Of a DNA stretch of 64,000 bases, positions 13,123 through 24,909 are shown piece after piece. This DNA comes from Phyto melanocephala (taxonomy: Eukaryota; Arthropoda; Insecta; Diptera; Rhinophoridae): contig OW799233.1 of the NCBI GenBank assembly GCA_941918925.1, positions 40,834,473 through 40,898,472 of the forward strand, written 5' to 3'. The stretch's first letter is position 1. The number at the start of each line of letters is the position of its first letter. The notes beneath the pieces were generated by a model that had not been told where the DNA came from, did not search any database, and was given only the letters and a program-made list of their open reading frames with translations. The position numbers and the translations under genes are program-made.

Positions 13123-13376
13123 TAATATATATAAAACAAAAAAAAAAAAAAATTATAAAAAAAAAATAAAAAAAAAATAATAATAAAAATATAAATAATA
13201 CATTAAATAAAAAAAAAAAAAATTAAAAAAAAAAATTTTTAAAAAATATTTAAAATTTATATAATATATATAAAACAAAAAAAAAAAAAAAAATTATAAA
13301 AAAAAATAAAAAAAAAATAATAAAAATATAAATAATACATTAAATAAAAAAAAAAAAAATTAAAAAAAAATTAAAA
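13123..13376. repeat. A/T-only low-complexity tract, part of a tandem duplication
   Basis: Runs of A with scattered T; the TAATATATATAAAAC segment at 13123 recurs at about 13262, a duplication of roughly 130-140 bp that preserves the empty site of the neighbouring Helitron. Confidence 0.7.
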
Positions 13377-13954
13377 ACAAGTAAAAGCGCTATATTCGGC
13401 CGTGCCGAATCTTATATACCCTTCACAACGTGTAGTCATGCAATAACAGTAAATTCACGTATGTATGTTAAAAAAAAACAAAAAAAAAATAAAAAATAAA
13501 AAAAAAATTTAAAAAAAAAAAATTTAAAAAAAAAATTAAAAAAAAAAATTATTATATACATATATAATATATATAAAACAAAAAAAAAATAAAAAAAAAA
13601 TTAAAAAAAAAAAAATAAAAAAAAATAATAATAAAAATATATATAATATATTAAATAAAAAATAAAAAAAAATAAAAAAAAAATTAAAAAAAAAATTTTT
13701 TTGCCTCAGCTGGGATTCGATGCCACGTTTTCTCTAACCAGTATACACGTTTGTATGTATGTATGTTGTTGTTGTAATGTTGTTTTTATGAAAAGAAAAT
13801 CGAGGTGGTCGTGGGTTTTTGCTCATATCTCAGTTGTTTATGTACCGATGTTTCTGATTTTCAATAGCGATCTACTCCCGAATATTTCTGATATTTTAAT
13901 ACCTCACCCGAGTCCAAGCGATGTCGGGGGGCTTCAAAAAGTTGATTTCAACAT

Positions 13955-14015
13955 ACACACGGACAGACGGACAGACTGACAGACGGACAGACGGACAGAC
14001 GGACAGACGGTCAGG
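13955..14015 (+). repeat. (GACAGACG)n GTCY-type microsatellite
   Basis: Several GACAGACG repeats ending in GGTCAGGGC. The tandem copy at 14447-14470 has the same flanks with only two to three repeats, so the tract has changed length since the duplication. Confidence 0.8.
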
Positions 14016-14604
14016 GCTTAATCGACTCCTCTATTCATAAGCTTTCAGAAAATATATACTTTATGGGGTCGGAAATGAAAATTGTAGAAATTTCACACGG
14101 AATGACAAACCTATATATACCCTTTTTCACTGTGTGAAGGGTATAAAAATAAATAAAATAAAATAAAAAAAATTTATTTTTTGCTCAGCTGGGATTCGAT
14201 GCCATGTTTTCTCTAACCAGTATACACGTTTGTATGTATGTATGTATGTATGTTGTTGTTGTAATGTTGTTTTTGTGAAAAAAAAATCGAGGTGGTTGTG
14301 GGTTTTTGCTCATGTCTCAGTTGTTTATGTACCGATGTTTCTGATTTTCAATAGCGATCTATTCCCGAATATTTCTGATATTTTAATACCTCACCCGAGT
14401 CCAAGCGATGTCGGGGGGCTTCAAAAAGTTGATTTCAACATACACACGGACAGACGGACAGACTGACAGCGCTTAATCGACTCCCCTATTCATAAGCTTT
14501 CAGAAAATATATACTTTATGGGGTCGGAAATCAAAATTGTAGAAATTTCACACGGAATGACAAACCTATATATACCCCTTTTCACTGTGTGAAGGGTATA
14601 AAAA

Positions 14605-15599
14605 TATAAAGTTGCCTCCTTGTGTAACTGTTTTGTATTATTGATTCATTCAGCTTGCACAATAGAAACTCAATAAAAGAATAATTTTGATCTCTGCAGA
14701 ATCTGAGATACTTTACGCCATATTAGAAATGTTTTCTCAGCTCCATTTCCTCCTATTTGCTGGACAATTGTTCATCAATGCTGGTTTGGTATTGTTTTAA
14801 TTATTGGATTATTAAGTGGGAGCTAATAAAGTTTGTGTAATAAAATCTGCCAATCATGGAAAAATCTAAATTATGTGCTTAAATTGCTTAGAAATTTATA
14901 AAAAAAATATATTAATATCTAAAAAAAATGTATTCGTTTTCCCTTTTTAAGGACAATTTATTCAATTCAATATAAAAGTTATAAACATCCAAACAGTACT
15001 CACACATACAAAATAAGCACCATTTAAGTAGTTTAACTTAATAACTTCTAACGAATAGATTTCAATAGATCGTTAGATGATAACTGATTTCTGTATACAT
15101 ATTTATTTAATGTATGGGTAATTCCATAAAGCCTGATGGAATTTAAAATAGAAAAAAATGTTACAAAAAATAAATTTATGTTAAACAACTAATGACCTCT
15201 AGCCGAACCAATAATATTTACAAGCATTATAAAAAGTCAAGCAAAATAATTTTTACGAAAAAAATAAATTTTTATAAAAACAATATTATTGAAAATACCA
15301 ATACATGGCGTTAGTATCTGAAAATTTAATCGGGCATATGGCTGCCCAGGCTGTTCTTAACAACCGAAGCGTTGTCCCTACATCTACTTATAGGCCACTT
15401 TTCTGAGCATTGCCGGACATATACTACAAGAATTACAAACAATGTTGGACTTAGAGGTATCAATTATTGCTGAGTTTTCAGCATGATTCAGTAGCTTAAC
15501 GTTGATTTACAATAAATAATTAAGTGATGTCAAATTACATAACCCAGAGGCCATTTTATAGGTTTATATTTTGAAGCAGACCACTACCATTTCGAATTT
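14605..15599. other. Non-coding stretch, no gene seen
   Basis: AT-rich unique sequence. The piece 15300-15450 is somewhat richer in GC but no family was recognised. Confidence 0.55.
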
Positions 15600-16399
15600 T
15601 CTCTTAATCATTTTTTCTCTTCAGTGATTTTGAACTACTTGCTTGCCTTGCCTACCGATCATCAATCGTGCTTGGTGATAACTAAAAATCCTCATCGCAC
15701 AGTCTTTCATAACTAGCATCTCATCCTGACTGATTGCCCCCATAAGATCCACAAATAATATGTGCATGTCAGTGATCTTTAATCTTAAGCTATTCAATTT
15801 CGGACATTCGTATACTACATGCAGCCTCAGCATCCTTTAAGCAGAATCTACAAACATTGATCTGCATTTTTTTCAGATAATATTTGAAATTTCCGTGGCC
15901 CATAACCAAGCCTCCATCTCTACGTATTCTAATAAAATCCAATTCTTTATGGAACCACCTCTACGAGGTTATTTGAGCCCTATACGAATCTGTCTGCAAG
16001 TGATTCTCTCTATCCACCTTTACAAGTTTGTAGAGTTTACCTATAGAAAGACCATTTAACTCTACAGCCAGGGCTTTTCTGGCTTCTACAGAATTTTTCG
16101 GCATTCCTATTCTCAAAATCGTTAATAGCTCCATTTTCAGCTATGTCCACATATCCAGTAACGCTTCTTAGCGTTTCTTTATGTAGGAGGTCCAGGATTT
16201 TTCTATTGTGCCAAAATTGTACCCAAAATAATAACGTGTGTCTTCACTCCAACTTATTCGTCCTCTAGAAAGACTTTGGTCACCAGACAACAGCTGCGTA
16301 AGTGATTGTCCCTCTTACCTTTACTGTATAAACCGAATGGCAGGATTTGCTTATAATGAAGGCAAATCTGTTTATACTTATGCAAAATATCTTTTGCCT

Positions 16400-16620
16400 T
16401 CTTTTACTATATTTAAACATGATTATTATAGGTTCGATTTTAACAAAATCGGTAGATTAGATGTAGTGACGCGTAGGTGTTGTGACATAGAAAATGAGAC
16501 GTCGGGGCATATCCTCTGCAACTGACCGGGACCCTCTACTAGAAGATTATGTTTTCTAGAGTGTGGATATAGAAATTTTTTTGGCTTAACAAAATATCTT
16601 TTTTTAGTAGCGTTGCACTA
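16400..16620 (+). pseudogene. C-terminal tail of another LINE
   Basis: Plus-strand translation contains KIGR, RRCCDIENETSGHILCN and then, past a stop, GPSTRRLCFL. The C..C-x-ETxxHILCNCP pattern is the usual end of Jockey/R1-type polyproteins. Opposite in strand to the surrounding LINE remnant, so it is a separate insertion or an inverted piece. No other domain is visible upstream on this strand. Confidence 0.5.
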
Positions 16621-17227
16621 AGGTCAATTGTTTACTTCTACTAATAGTTTAATATCTAGTAAATCCCCTTAATCTTTTGTCTTCCTGTACGTATTCCTTT
16701 CCAATCTAAAAATTCTATAAAAATTCAATCCATGCCCTTCATTTCGGCATGGAGACAATCGATTTTATTAACTGGAATACCAGACTAGCTTATCAAGGCA
16801 ATTTGTACTCTGGTATATATTGTCAAAGCGCCATTTAAATCCACAAATAAATCAGCAGCCATCATTAAATTTTCCAGCGTGGTTTTAATAAAATTTTCAG
16901 CCTTATAAACACCCTAACATCTACCCAATGGTCTATACATGCCTAGGAAATCCCTCCCTTTTCATCGCCTGTATCAGAAAAAATGTTAGACTGATTAGTC
17001 TTAAAGACCTAGCGTTCATATGGTCGTTCTTGCCTAGCTGTGGAAGAAAAACTACTTTGGCTGCATTCCAGTATATAAACTACAAGTTATTAGAAATAAA
17101 ACTTCCGTACAAATTTACCTTCACCAGCGACTGAAAAATTTCCTTAACCGTTGCCTGCGCGCCATATTTGAAGACATATAGATCTCTTCAACTCTGTTTA
17201 GCTCTTCCTATAATAGTTGTATGAGTA

Positions 17228-17521
17228 AAGGCCATGTCAGATAGAACTTTTACTACGCGTTGTGATAGAAATTCGCTTTGAAATAGCCGTTTTTATATGA
17301 AACATGTAACAAAGCACTTTTAACGCAGCGCGAAGCTTAAAGTTAACCAACTATAATCTTTTGCGTGCTTTGACAATCCGTACTTGCAAACTTTATAGGT
17401 AAACAAACAATGCGTAAGTGTTGTCAAAATTTTCATTGTGACATATACCTTGACTCTCGCTCTTTTCTGTCAAAGTCAAAAATGTCACACAAAGCGACGA
17501 AGTTTTATCTGACAGGGCCTT
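17228..17521. mobile_element. MITE with ~34-bp terminal inverted repeats inside the LINE
   Basis: Left AAGGCCATGTCAGATAGAAC and right (reverse complement) AAGGCCCTGTCAGATAAAAC are inverted copies, and pairing continues into CACAACGCG / CACAAAGCG. Length about 294 bp, no coding capacity. Sits between the endonuclease and RT parts of the decayed LINE, so it arrived later. The target duplication is not clear (TA or AA). Confidence 0.72.
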
Positions 17522-18560
17522 AAGTGTTCCTCACCTTAATGTAGCTATTAAAAGCCCTCCCAATTCCTGTTTTCATTGATTTCAATTCTCCCCTCTACTA
17601 TAGTATCTAGTCTTATCCAGTGCCATCAAAGGACACTAATTTTCAAAAGCAATTTTAATTTTAGTGTTCATCTTCTCCATTATCCACTGGATCTCTGTCC
17701 CAATATCTAGAAAGGTACTCCTCGTATTCAATATGATCTTAAACCTTCGGTACCCTAATATATTCAAGTGCCTTTTCCCATCTAACGCCATACAGAATTT
17801 TAAACTGGATAGCTCTGGATAGACATGGTTTATTTATCCAACATTCTCCCATTCAAAGCCCTATCTAGTAAATATTCGAACTGATGTGAGGTGATATCGA
17901 AAACTCATCCACATAACTATTTTATCATCTGTGATATCCTATACAGGCATACTTCTCAGCCTACAGAAGTCCACAATATTCCTAACCTCCTCCAAAGGGG
18001 ATAGTAGGATAAGTTAGCGGATGCCACCAGAAATGATCCCTGACCTGTACCTATCATGACATCTGCACAGTTCTTACACCATAATGCACCAAGTTACATG
18101 TTCTTAACCTCTTTCTTATCTGTCAGTGAAACTCTAACGAGAGAGACCTATAATGTTATACTGGTTCCATATCGAACCATTCTTCTATCACCATGTCTGA
18201 GGCTGCTCTGATGTGGTTCAGATTCAGTTGTTATATATAAGAGTTTTCTGATACGAACAAACCACCTTTCTAGTAGACTCCTTCTGCATCAGAGAGAAGA
18301 TCCTGCTCACTTTTCTTCATAATCTTAAGGCGACTGGAATTAGAACATGGTTGCATAGCCCTCCCAGTTTTCTTTATGTCCTCAGCATCCTCCTTCTTAC
18401 ATATTATAATAAGCACCTTCATCACTTTCTCGACAATGACTTATTTTTCAATGTGAGTGACCCACTACTTACTTTGCAGTATCCTCCATAAATTCATATC
18501 AAAATGATGTCCTTGCCCTCAGTAACACCTCGAGCAATAATAATTTTTTTTGCCCCCGTT

Positions 18561-19012
18561 CAATTTTTAACCTAAGTTGAAAGCAAATATGAAACTAAAA
18601 ACATTAGAAACACTTGTGCTGCTCGTTGTTTACTACCAAAAAAAATAAGGCACGCGTTAGCAACAACAATTTCCACACATACAAAATAATAGATATAAAC
18701 ACAAACAATGATAATATCAAATGAACGCTATAAAAAAAGAAACTTCTATAACTTCTATATATTTGAATAATTTTCTTAAGAAATTACAAACGATTTAGGA
18801 ATTTTTAGGTTTTTGTATAAAGAATATGTTAAATTACAGATTTTGCTTATGCTCTCGATAAGAATTATGTTCTAACATTTATAGGGGGTGACACATATAC
18901 ACAAGTTTCTTCACTAAATTTACGATTTTAAATAATCCCTAGAAGAAACGAATGACTGAAACTAACACATACACAATATTTGTACTAACACTTTTGTAGC
19001 AATTTAATTTAA
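18561..19012. other. AT-rich non-coding stretch, no gene seen
   Basis: Nothing recognised between the LINE remnant and the mariner-like element. Confidence 0.55.
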
Positions 19013-19014
19013 TA

Positions 19015-19555
19015 AAGGGTCCGCCAAATAAACTTTTTTTTTGAGAAAATTCTATAAAAAAAAGTGTAGCATGTAGCGCCATCCTGTTGAAACCAAATGT
19101 TGCCAATATCCTCCTCTTCAATTTTTGTGAACAAACATTCGTTCAACATGGCCCGATAACGATCGCCATTGAATACGACCACTTCTTGCTCATTTTCGAA
19201 GAAAAATGGCTCAATTATGCTTCTAGACCAAAATCCGCACCAAACAGTGACTCGTTTTGGGTGGATCGGCTTTTCAGTGTTTGCGTGCGGGTTTTCTGTG
19301 CCCTAAATTCGACAATTTTGCTTGTTTACATACCCGCCAAGATCAAAATGAGCATCAACTGAAAAGATAATTTTTTTGGCAAAATCGACCAAAGTAATGT
19401 CGCAATATTTCCGAGCATTGTTTAAGCGTATACACAACCATATTCGTTCAGCAGAAGGATAAAACTAATTATCTGTCATATCAGACATGAGCTAAGTGTT
19501 ACCATTCACGAAATAAGCACTAGTTGAAGAAAAAAACGGTAGATGGCGGACCCTT
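19015..19555 (-). mobile_element. Internally deleted mariner/Tc1-like transposon
   Basis: Termini AAGGGTCCGCCAAATA (left) and TGGCGGACCCTT (right) are inverted and flanked by TA on both sides (19013-19014, 19556-19557), the superfamily's target duplication. The minus strand still encodes the middle of a DD-D transposase: DAHFDLGGYVNKQN near 19350, HPKRVTVWCGFWS, NGDRYRAMLNE and WFQQDGATC near 19085. The reading then jumps straight into the terminal repeat, so the C-terminal third is missing. The usual SDEAHF word reads SVDAHF, so the first catalytic Asp may be lost, and there is a stop after QNCRI. It is the same family as the fragment at 56602, which retains the missing C-terminus. Non-autonomous derivative. 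Confidence 0.85.
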
Positions 19556-19557
19556 TA

Positions 19558-20152
19558 GCATCTTAAGATACGTCAATGACATTTACGTTACCTTGTATAA
19601 TATTTAATAACATAACAAACCAATCAGGCTGCCGTATTTTGTGTGAACAATACTTTGATATCTTTATATACAAAGTTTTTTAAATTTTGTGAATAAAACA
19701 ATAAAGTTTTGTACAAAACTTTAAATTAGTCCCAATTTACCCAATAGTTTCCATATTAAACACAAAAAAGTAAATAAAGCGTGCTCTGTGGTCAATAGTT
19801 TTATTATTGGAAAAAACAACAACAAAAAAAACAGTAAAAAAATTTAGGCAACCAAAACAAAAAGAAGACATCTTGGCACAAGGAGTGGTTTTAAGGTTAA
19901 AGTGTTTTTTCTCTTTTCTTAAAAAAAAAAAAACCAAAGCAAAACAAAACAAAATGAAAAAGAAACTTTAAATTTAAGAAATGTAAAAAAAAGTTTTATT
20001 TTCTTTTATTATTTTACTATATTTTGACCTAATTTTATGTACAAAAAAAATGTTTTTCATCATGTATTTCGTTCAGGTTGCAACAATTTTGTGACCACAA
20101 AATTCATTAATTTTGTAATAAAAGCAAGTGCATTTTGGTTATATCTTGATGC
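19558..20152. other. AT-rich non-coding stretch, no gene seen
   Basis: Poly-A near 19920 and unique AT-rich sequence only. Confidence 0.55.
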
Positions 20153-22525
20153 TTTTTATACCCGCCACCAAAAAAATGGTGGGGGTATATTCATTTTGTC
20201 ATTCCGTTTGTAACACATCGAAATATCCATTTTAGACCCCATAAAGTATATATATTCTAAATCGTGGTTTGATTTTATGACGATCTAGCTATGTCCGTCC
20301 GTCTGTCCGTCTGTTGAAAGCACGATAGAGGTCGCACCGAAAAAGCTAGGGGGCTCAAATTTGCCAGAATCTTTCTTATAGACAAGGTTTGTTTGGTATT
20401 GAAAATGGGCTAAATCGGGATATTAGGAAGAGAGTTATAGCTCGAAAAGCAAGAGTAGGTCGAAAAAACCGTGTCCTTCGAACATCGAATAAAATAGAAT
20501 TGTGTCCAAATTGTGTCTAAATCTATGCATTAGGAGAGGAGTTATCGATCAAAATGTACAAAAATTTATACCGCACAGTGTATTTTTCGGTATATTTAAA
20601 AACTAAAACGTCATAAAAGCAACAAAAATGGATGTACGACTCTGAAATTTTGCACACTTTGCTTTTTGGTGACACGCTTTCTTGTAACGGCAAATCAATG
20701 TGCCACGCCCACTTTTACGCTCACCTCCCATATAACGTTTTAACTAAAATTCATATAATTTCTCTATTAATAAAGATTTTGGAATAATAAAGGGCTGCAT
20801 TGAAACACCTAAGTTGTACTCATTAGCAAAAACAGCTTTGACACGCCTACTTTAACGCCCACTTTCACTTTTGAATTGTGTCCAGACGCATAAACGTAGT
20901 CATGAAACTTCGAATATATATTTATCGAGTCAAAAGGATATTTTTCCCTGAAAATCGCTTAAATCTATGAATTAGGAAAAGAGTTATAGATAAAAATGTA
21001 CGAAAACTTATACCGCACAGTGTATATTTCAAATTTAAAACGTAATAAAACTGACAAAACTATATGTACGATTCTGAAATTTTGCAAAGATGGCTTTTTG
21101 GTCAAAGTCTTCGTTATAACGGAAAATAGATGTGCCACGCACACTTTTTTCCTTAAATTTTTATAAAAATATATTAGTCATATATATTAGCATTAATTCA
21201 TCTTACACTGCGCCATTTATTGTACTGTAGCTAAATATAAGATAAAGATGATAAGATAGATGATTCTACTAGCAACTACTAGATGGCATGCTAACAACTT
21301 ATTCTTATGTTCTCCTGAAGTTATGCTCTATTAAAAATGGGAATTTAAGAAAATTTTGACCTAAATCAAAAAAAATTATCTCTAAACATTATAAACAATT
21401 TATTTTCATGTACTAATGGCTAACAAATTTTAAAATTATACAAAACTTATTTCGTTTGAAAATCTTTTAAAAGCAAAATGTTATAGAAGTTTAAAAATCA
21501 AAATCTTACTAATAAATTTCCCGTTTTAGAAAAATGCAGAGAATGTATATTTTAAATCACCCTGTGGCCCTTAAAATTTAACCTTAAATTCACTTTCTTC
21601 CTCTTAAATTCATGTAAATTCTCTATGAATAAAGATTTTGGAATACTAAAGGACTATATTGAAATATCTAAGTTATGTTTATTAGCAGAAACTTTATTGA
21701 CACGCGTATTTTAACGGCCACTTTCATTGAAAGACTAAATTTACGAAAACATTTTACTAGCATACCGAGGTTATAATGGGTGGTTTAATTTTAAGGGACT
21801 ATGTTGATTTTGAATAAAATTATTATGAAATTATTATCATTTATTTTTATAATGATAATATTTGTATGCTTCAATTATGTATGGAACAAAATATCGGCCA
21901 AATGGCCCCCCAACCTAGGCGGCACACCACGATCCGATAGTCCAAATTTTCAATGACACTGTTGATGCTCGATTGTTGGGCACGATGATGAGTCGAGATT
22001 GCTTGCTCTTTTGCCACGTTATCGTGAAAAACAGCAATGTTTCCCATTCAACGAACTAAGATGGCATTCACAGCTGTTTCCACATTTCATACAGACCTGC
22101 TTTGCAGACATTTAAATATTTTTTACAATTCTCACGATTGTGGACGAATTCGAACGATTATGTTGACCAAAAGAATCACGAAGTGCACAAAATGCATTTT
22201 GATTTGAACGCCCATTTTTATAAAAGTCTTTAATATTTAAAAGCATTGCTCGATTGCGTATCTTTCCTCGGTTCAAATTGAGTTAGTCTGAGGTTGAGAA
22301 ATGTCAAATGAAATACAAGAAAAAAGTTGAAGTTTAGATGTGGTTCACCTTAAACATGGACCCTTGAAATTTAACCACCCTCTACAAAGAAAGTGATACA
22401 TATTTTATTTTAAAGAGATTATTCTATAGCGATTAACAAAATAATAAATATTGTGCTTTAAATGTACACAAAATTGGTGGTGGGTATAAAAGATTCGGCA
22501 CAGCCGAATATAGTGCTCTTACTTG
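20153..22525 (-). mobile_element. DINE-1/mini-me-like element, family B1 copy 1
   Basis: In minus orientation it begins CAAGTAAGAGCACTATATT (22525) with the hairpin ATTCGGC-TGT-GCCGAAT, then TTTATACCCACCACCA, and ends in TGGTGGCGGGTATAAAAA (20153). The two TATACCC/GGGTATA blocks form subterminal inverted repeats and the right end folds (CCACCATTTTTTTGGTGG). A short GTCY tract near 20297-20312 and the ATATATACTTTATGGGGTC core place it with dipteran DINE-1/mini-me (Helentron-related) elements. No transposition protein is encoded. It contains a block (about 21230-21590) that is inverted relative to the copy near 33500. Confidence 0.78.
21230..21590 (+). repeat. Invertible block S inside B1 copy 1
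   Basis: Includes ATTATCTCTAAACATTATAA through AATCACCCTGTGGCCCTTAA. The same block recurs at about 33500-33810 in the same window orientation although the two host elements are in opposite orientations. Confidence 0.75.
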
Positions 22526-24065
22526 ATTTTATTCTTTTCTTTATATTAAAGGCATTTGATGGTCGTTTTTGGTCTTTTTTGGTCATTATAAAGATTTTTA
22601 ATAGATTTTTGTGTGTGTGTATGTGTGTGTGTTTCGTTGAGTGTGTGCATTTAATTTTCTTTAGAGGTCGAAAGGTCTTGCATTAAGAGCTTAAGAAAAA
22701 GAGAAAGAAGCAATATATAAACATTTGCTTTGTTAATAATAAAAGAAATGAAAATTAAAACTATTTGATGCCATTAATTGTAATAGAGTAAGAAGAAAGT
22801 GTAGGAGAAGAAATTGTTGCAAATGAAGAAACTGAAGACGAAATGTGTAACGAAATAGTGGCTAATAAAATTGGGTTGTAAAATCTAAATTAAATATTGT
22901 TTTAATGAAGCTGTCCAGGAGAAAATAAAACACTGATTACGATAATAAAATTGGAATTTTTTTTTGTCATACAATGAAAGTGAAAAATGTAAGACATTAA
23001 GGTGGTTCGGTTGCTATACAGAAAACAACTAGCCAGTTACCCCCCGTAACAAGACAAAAAACAATTAGCTAGTTACCGCCTAGCAGTAAAGATTAGTTGA
23101 TGACATATTCAGAGATATTTTTTTTCCCGCCCCTAAATGCCGTTATTAATAGTCCGAGCATGCCATAGGACATTTATTTGTTTAATGATTTTTGGTACCT
23201 ACGTCAAATTCCAGTAGTGAATTTTATAATCATGATGCCCGCCTACCTAAATTGAAAGGGAACCGGTCTTATGTTAAGGATAGATAAAGTGTTGATTTTC
23301 TTTATATTTAAACTGAGTTTGGAAAGTTCTAAATGTAAGTGAATGACATTACTGGAATGAGATGTCAGATTCGAGGGACGTGGAGCAAAAATATTCAAGG
23401 AATTGCTTTTAACTGAACTTTTTTTGAACCACCCTATTGTACGTGTAATGGTCACACATTAAGGCCGGCCAATAAATCATATGTTTTAAAAGTACTAAAA
23501 AGAATTACTGTGGCGGGTACTTACAAAATAACTGCACAATTAAAATATGAATTTTTTAATAACGTTCGTTAATAAAGAAATTTTATACAAAAATTGTATA
23601 CACCACACAATAATTAGAGCTTCGGATTCGCCATAAACAGTTTCTCATAAACAATTTCTCGTACAGACCATGTGGTTTATCAGTATGAAGAAGAAATTTA
23701 AACTGAAAATGTAGCTCGTCTAAAAAATGGATTTACTTTTAAAAATTTGCATTGATAGTAATCCCCCAGTACTCAGCAAATCCACAGCGCTGCGCATACT
23801 TACTTTGATTGGTTTAATGCACCAACTGAAGATTTTTTTGACAAAATTCGTTGCACAGTGCTGTTGGAAAATCTTTGATGCTGAATAAAAGTTCCAACTA
23901 AAGAGGCGGCTTAAACCGATTAAGAGAAAGTCTAGTACAAATTAAGCAAATATTTGACGAAAAAACGTAATCACTATTCTAAAATGTTTATTAAATAAAT
24001 CTTTGTTTTCTAAAGTATGAAGCTTACACTTATTAGTGGTCTCGTTTGTTTTGTCAAATAGTTGC
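22526..24065. other. Mostly non-coding; possible MITE inside
   Basis: A degenerate (GT)n tract at about 22607-22635, unique AT-rich sequence and one candidate MITE (22999-23435). No gene recognised. Confidence 0.5.
22999..23435. mobile_element. Candidate TA-flanked MITE
   Basis: AGGTGGTTC at 23000 and GAACCACCCT ending at 23434 are inverted and bordered by TA. Only about 10 bp pair well, so this is tentative. Confidence 0.35.
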
Positions 24066-24069
24066 TTAA

Positions 24070-24350
24070 GCAGCTAATACACGGCATTTTTTTATATCTG
24101 ATAAATACGAACATGTCGTGTACTTCTGTAAAAAAGATATGTGTTGAGACATCTGACAAAATTTCAACTGAGCGCGCTCTATTTTCTTCTGTCAAAATAT
24201 CTGACATCAGCCGTTGGCAGAAATCTCTGCTGCTACAAAGTAGTCAGTGACGGTTGCCTGTAAAAATACAATTTTGACAGACATATAGATTTACATATGT
24301 CCCACAAATTTGAAAGTCAGATGTAAAAACTATGTCGTGTATTATAGCCT
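24070..24350. mobile_element. TTAA-flanked MITE
   Basis: TTAA occurs at 24066-24069 and 24351-24354. Just inside, GCAGCTAATACACGGCAT and (reverse complement of the right end) AGGCTATAATACACGACAT pair as imperfect inverted termini, continuing into ATCTGA. A TTAA target duplication is typical of piggyBac-type elements, so this may be a piggyBac-mobilised MITE. No coding capacity. Confidence 0.68.
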
Positions 24351-24354
24351 TTAA

Positions 24355-24909
24355 AGTGAACTAAGCTTAAGAGACCGATTGAAAATTGAAAATTCATCTA
24401 GGCGACTTAAGTGCTGATTAAAGTTTTTTTTCGTTAATACTTACAGCAGGTAGTAAAGCGGAAATAAAGTTTATAATGTCACAAATTGGACAAAAACTCA
24501 CCACACTTTGGAATAGCTAATTTAAATAAAAAATTTTAATTGTATTGAAGTGGATTTTTTTTTTAAATTTGCATTTTAAGTTAATTATTATTAATTTATT
24601 ATTATTTATAATTTGAGTGGACAGATTCAATAGTATAAAAATGTATACATTCTTCTCTCCCTTCTTCCGTAAATTTCCATTGTGCAACTTCATATCAAAA
24701 AATTTATCGAAAAATCCTCTTTAAAATATAATCTAGCGGGAGAAGCTCTAAACCGTCAACGCTGCGGGAAATGGTACAGCAACCAGGAAAACAATTCTCC
24801 TTCTGTGTGACTGCAAAATTAAATGTTTTTACTTATCATATCACACCGTGTCATCATACCTTTTACTGTTCAAGGACTAATCATAAACTTATCGTAAAGT
24901 CAAAGTTCG
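24355..24909. other. AT-rich non-coding stretch, no gene seen
   Basis: Unique sequence; nothing recognised. Confidence 0.55.

Larger units (their letters stand above)
12135..14604 (+). mobile_element. Nested, tandemly duplicated mini-me-like element (family B2)
   Basis: Two left ends (ACAAGTAAGAGCGCTATATT at 12135 and a near copy at 13377) and two right ends (GTGTGAAGGGTATAAAAAT near 14149 and 14604). Each left end has a perfect hairpin ATTCGGC-CGT-GCCGAAT, then TATACCCTTCACA, the subterminal inverse of the right-end GTGAAGGGTATA. The right half carries a GACAGACG tract and the ATATATACTTTATGGGGTC core typical of dipteran DINE-1/mini-me elements, which are Helentron-related. Blocks 13701-14149 and 14181-14604 are near-identical tandem copies. 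Very A/T-rich filler lies between left and right parts. A Helitron sits inside the first left copy. Confidence 0.75.
15600..18560 (-). pseudogene. Decayed non-LTR retrotransposon (R1/Jockey-like LINE)
   Basis: Minus-strand remnant of a LINE polyprotein, readable only in pieces with many frameshifts and stops. In order: an endonuclease-like portion (about 18560-17530, with words like IVDFCR and a ...GQGSFLVASA... stretch), a reverse-transcriptase portion (about 17165-16640, with GKND..NARSLRLISLT and a decayed DLNGAL in the catalytic-motif-A position), and a C-terminal portion (about 16150-15600) with RRDGGLVMGHGNFKYYLKK followed by a Cys-rich tail, the pattern seen after the RNase H region in insect LINEs. 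Order and strand agree across pieces, so this is one element. It is interrupted by a MITE at 17228 and by plus-strand LINE-tail sequence near 16400. It would have copied itself via target-primed reverse transcription; it is dead. Family assignment is tentative. Confidence 0.65.

Noticed and set aside
13701..14466. Paired ORFs of 92 and 78 codons as duplicated genes
   Set aside because: They are the tandem right halves of the B2 element; the frame runs through the GTCY microsatellite.
24070..24350. Structured non-coding RNA
   Set aside because: Inverted ends plus TTAA on both sides are better explained as a MITE.
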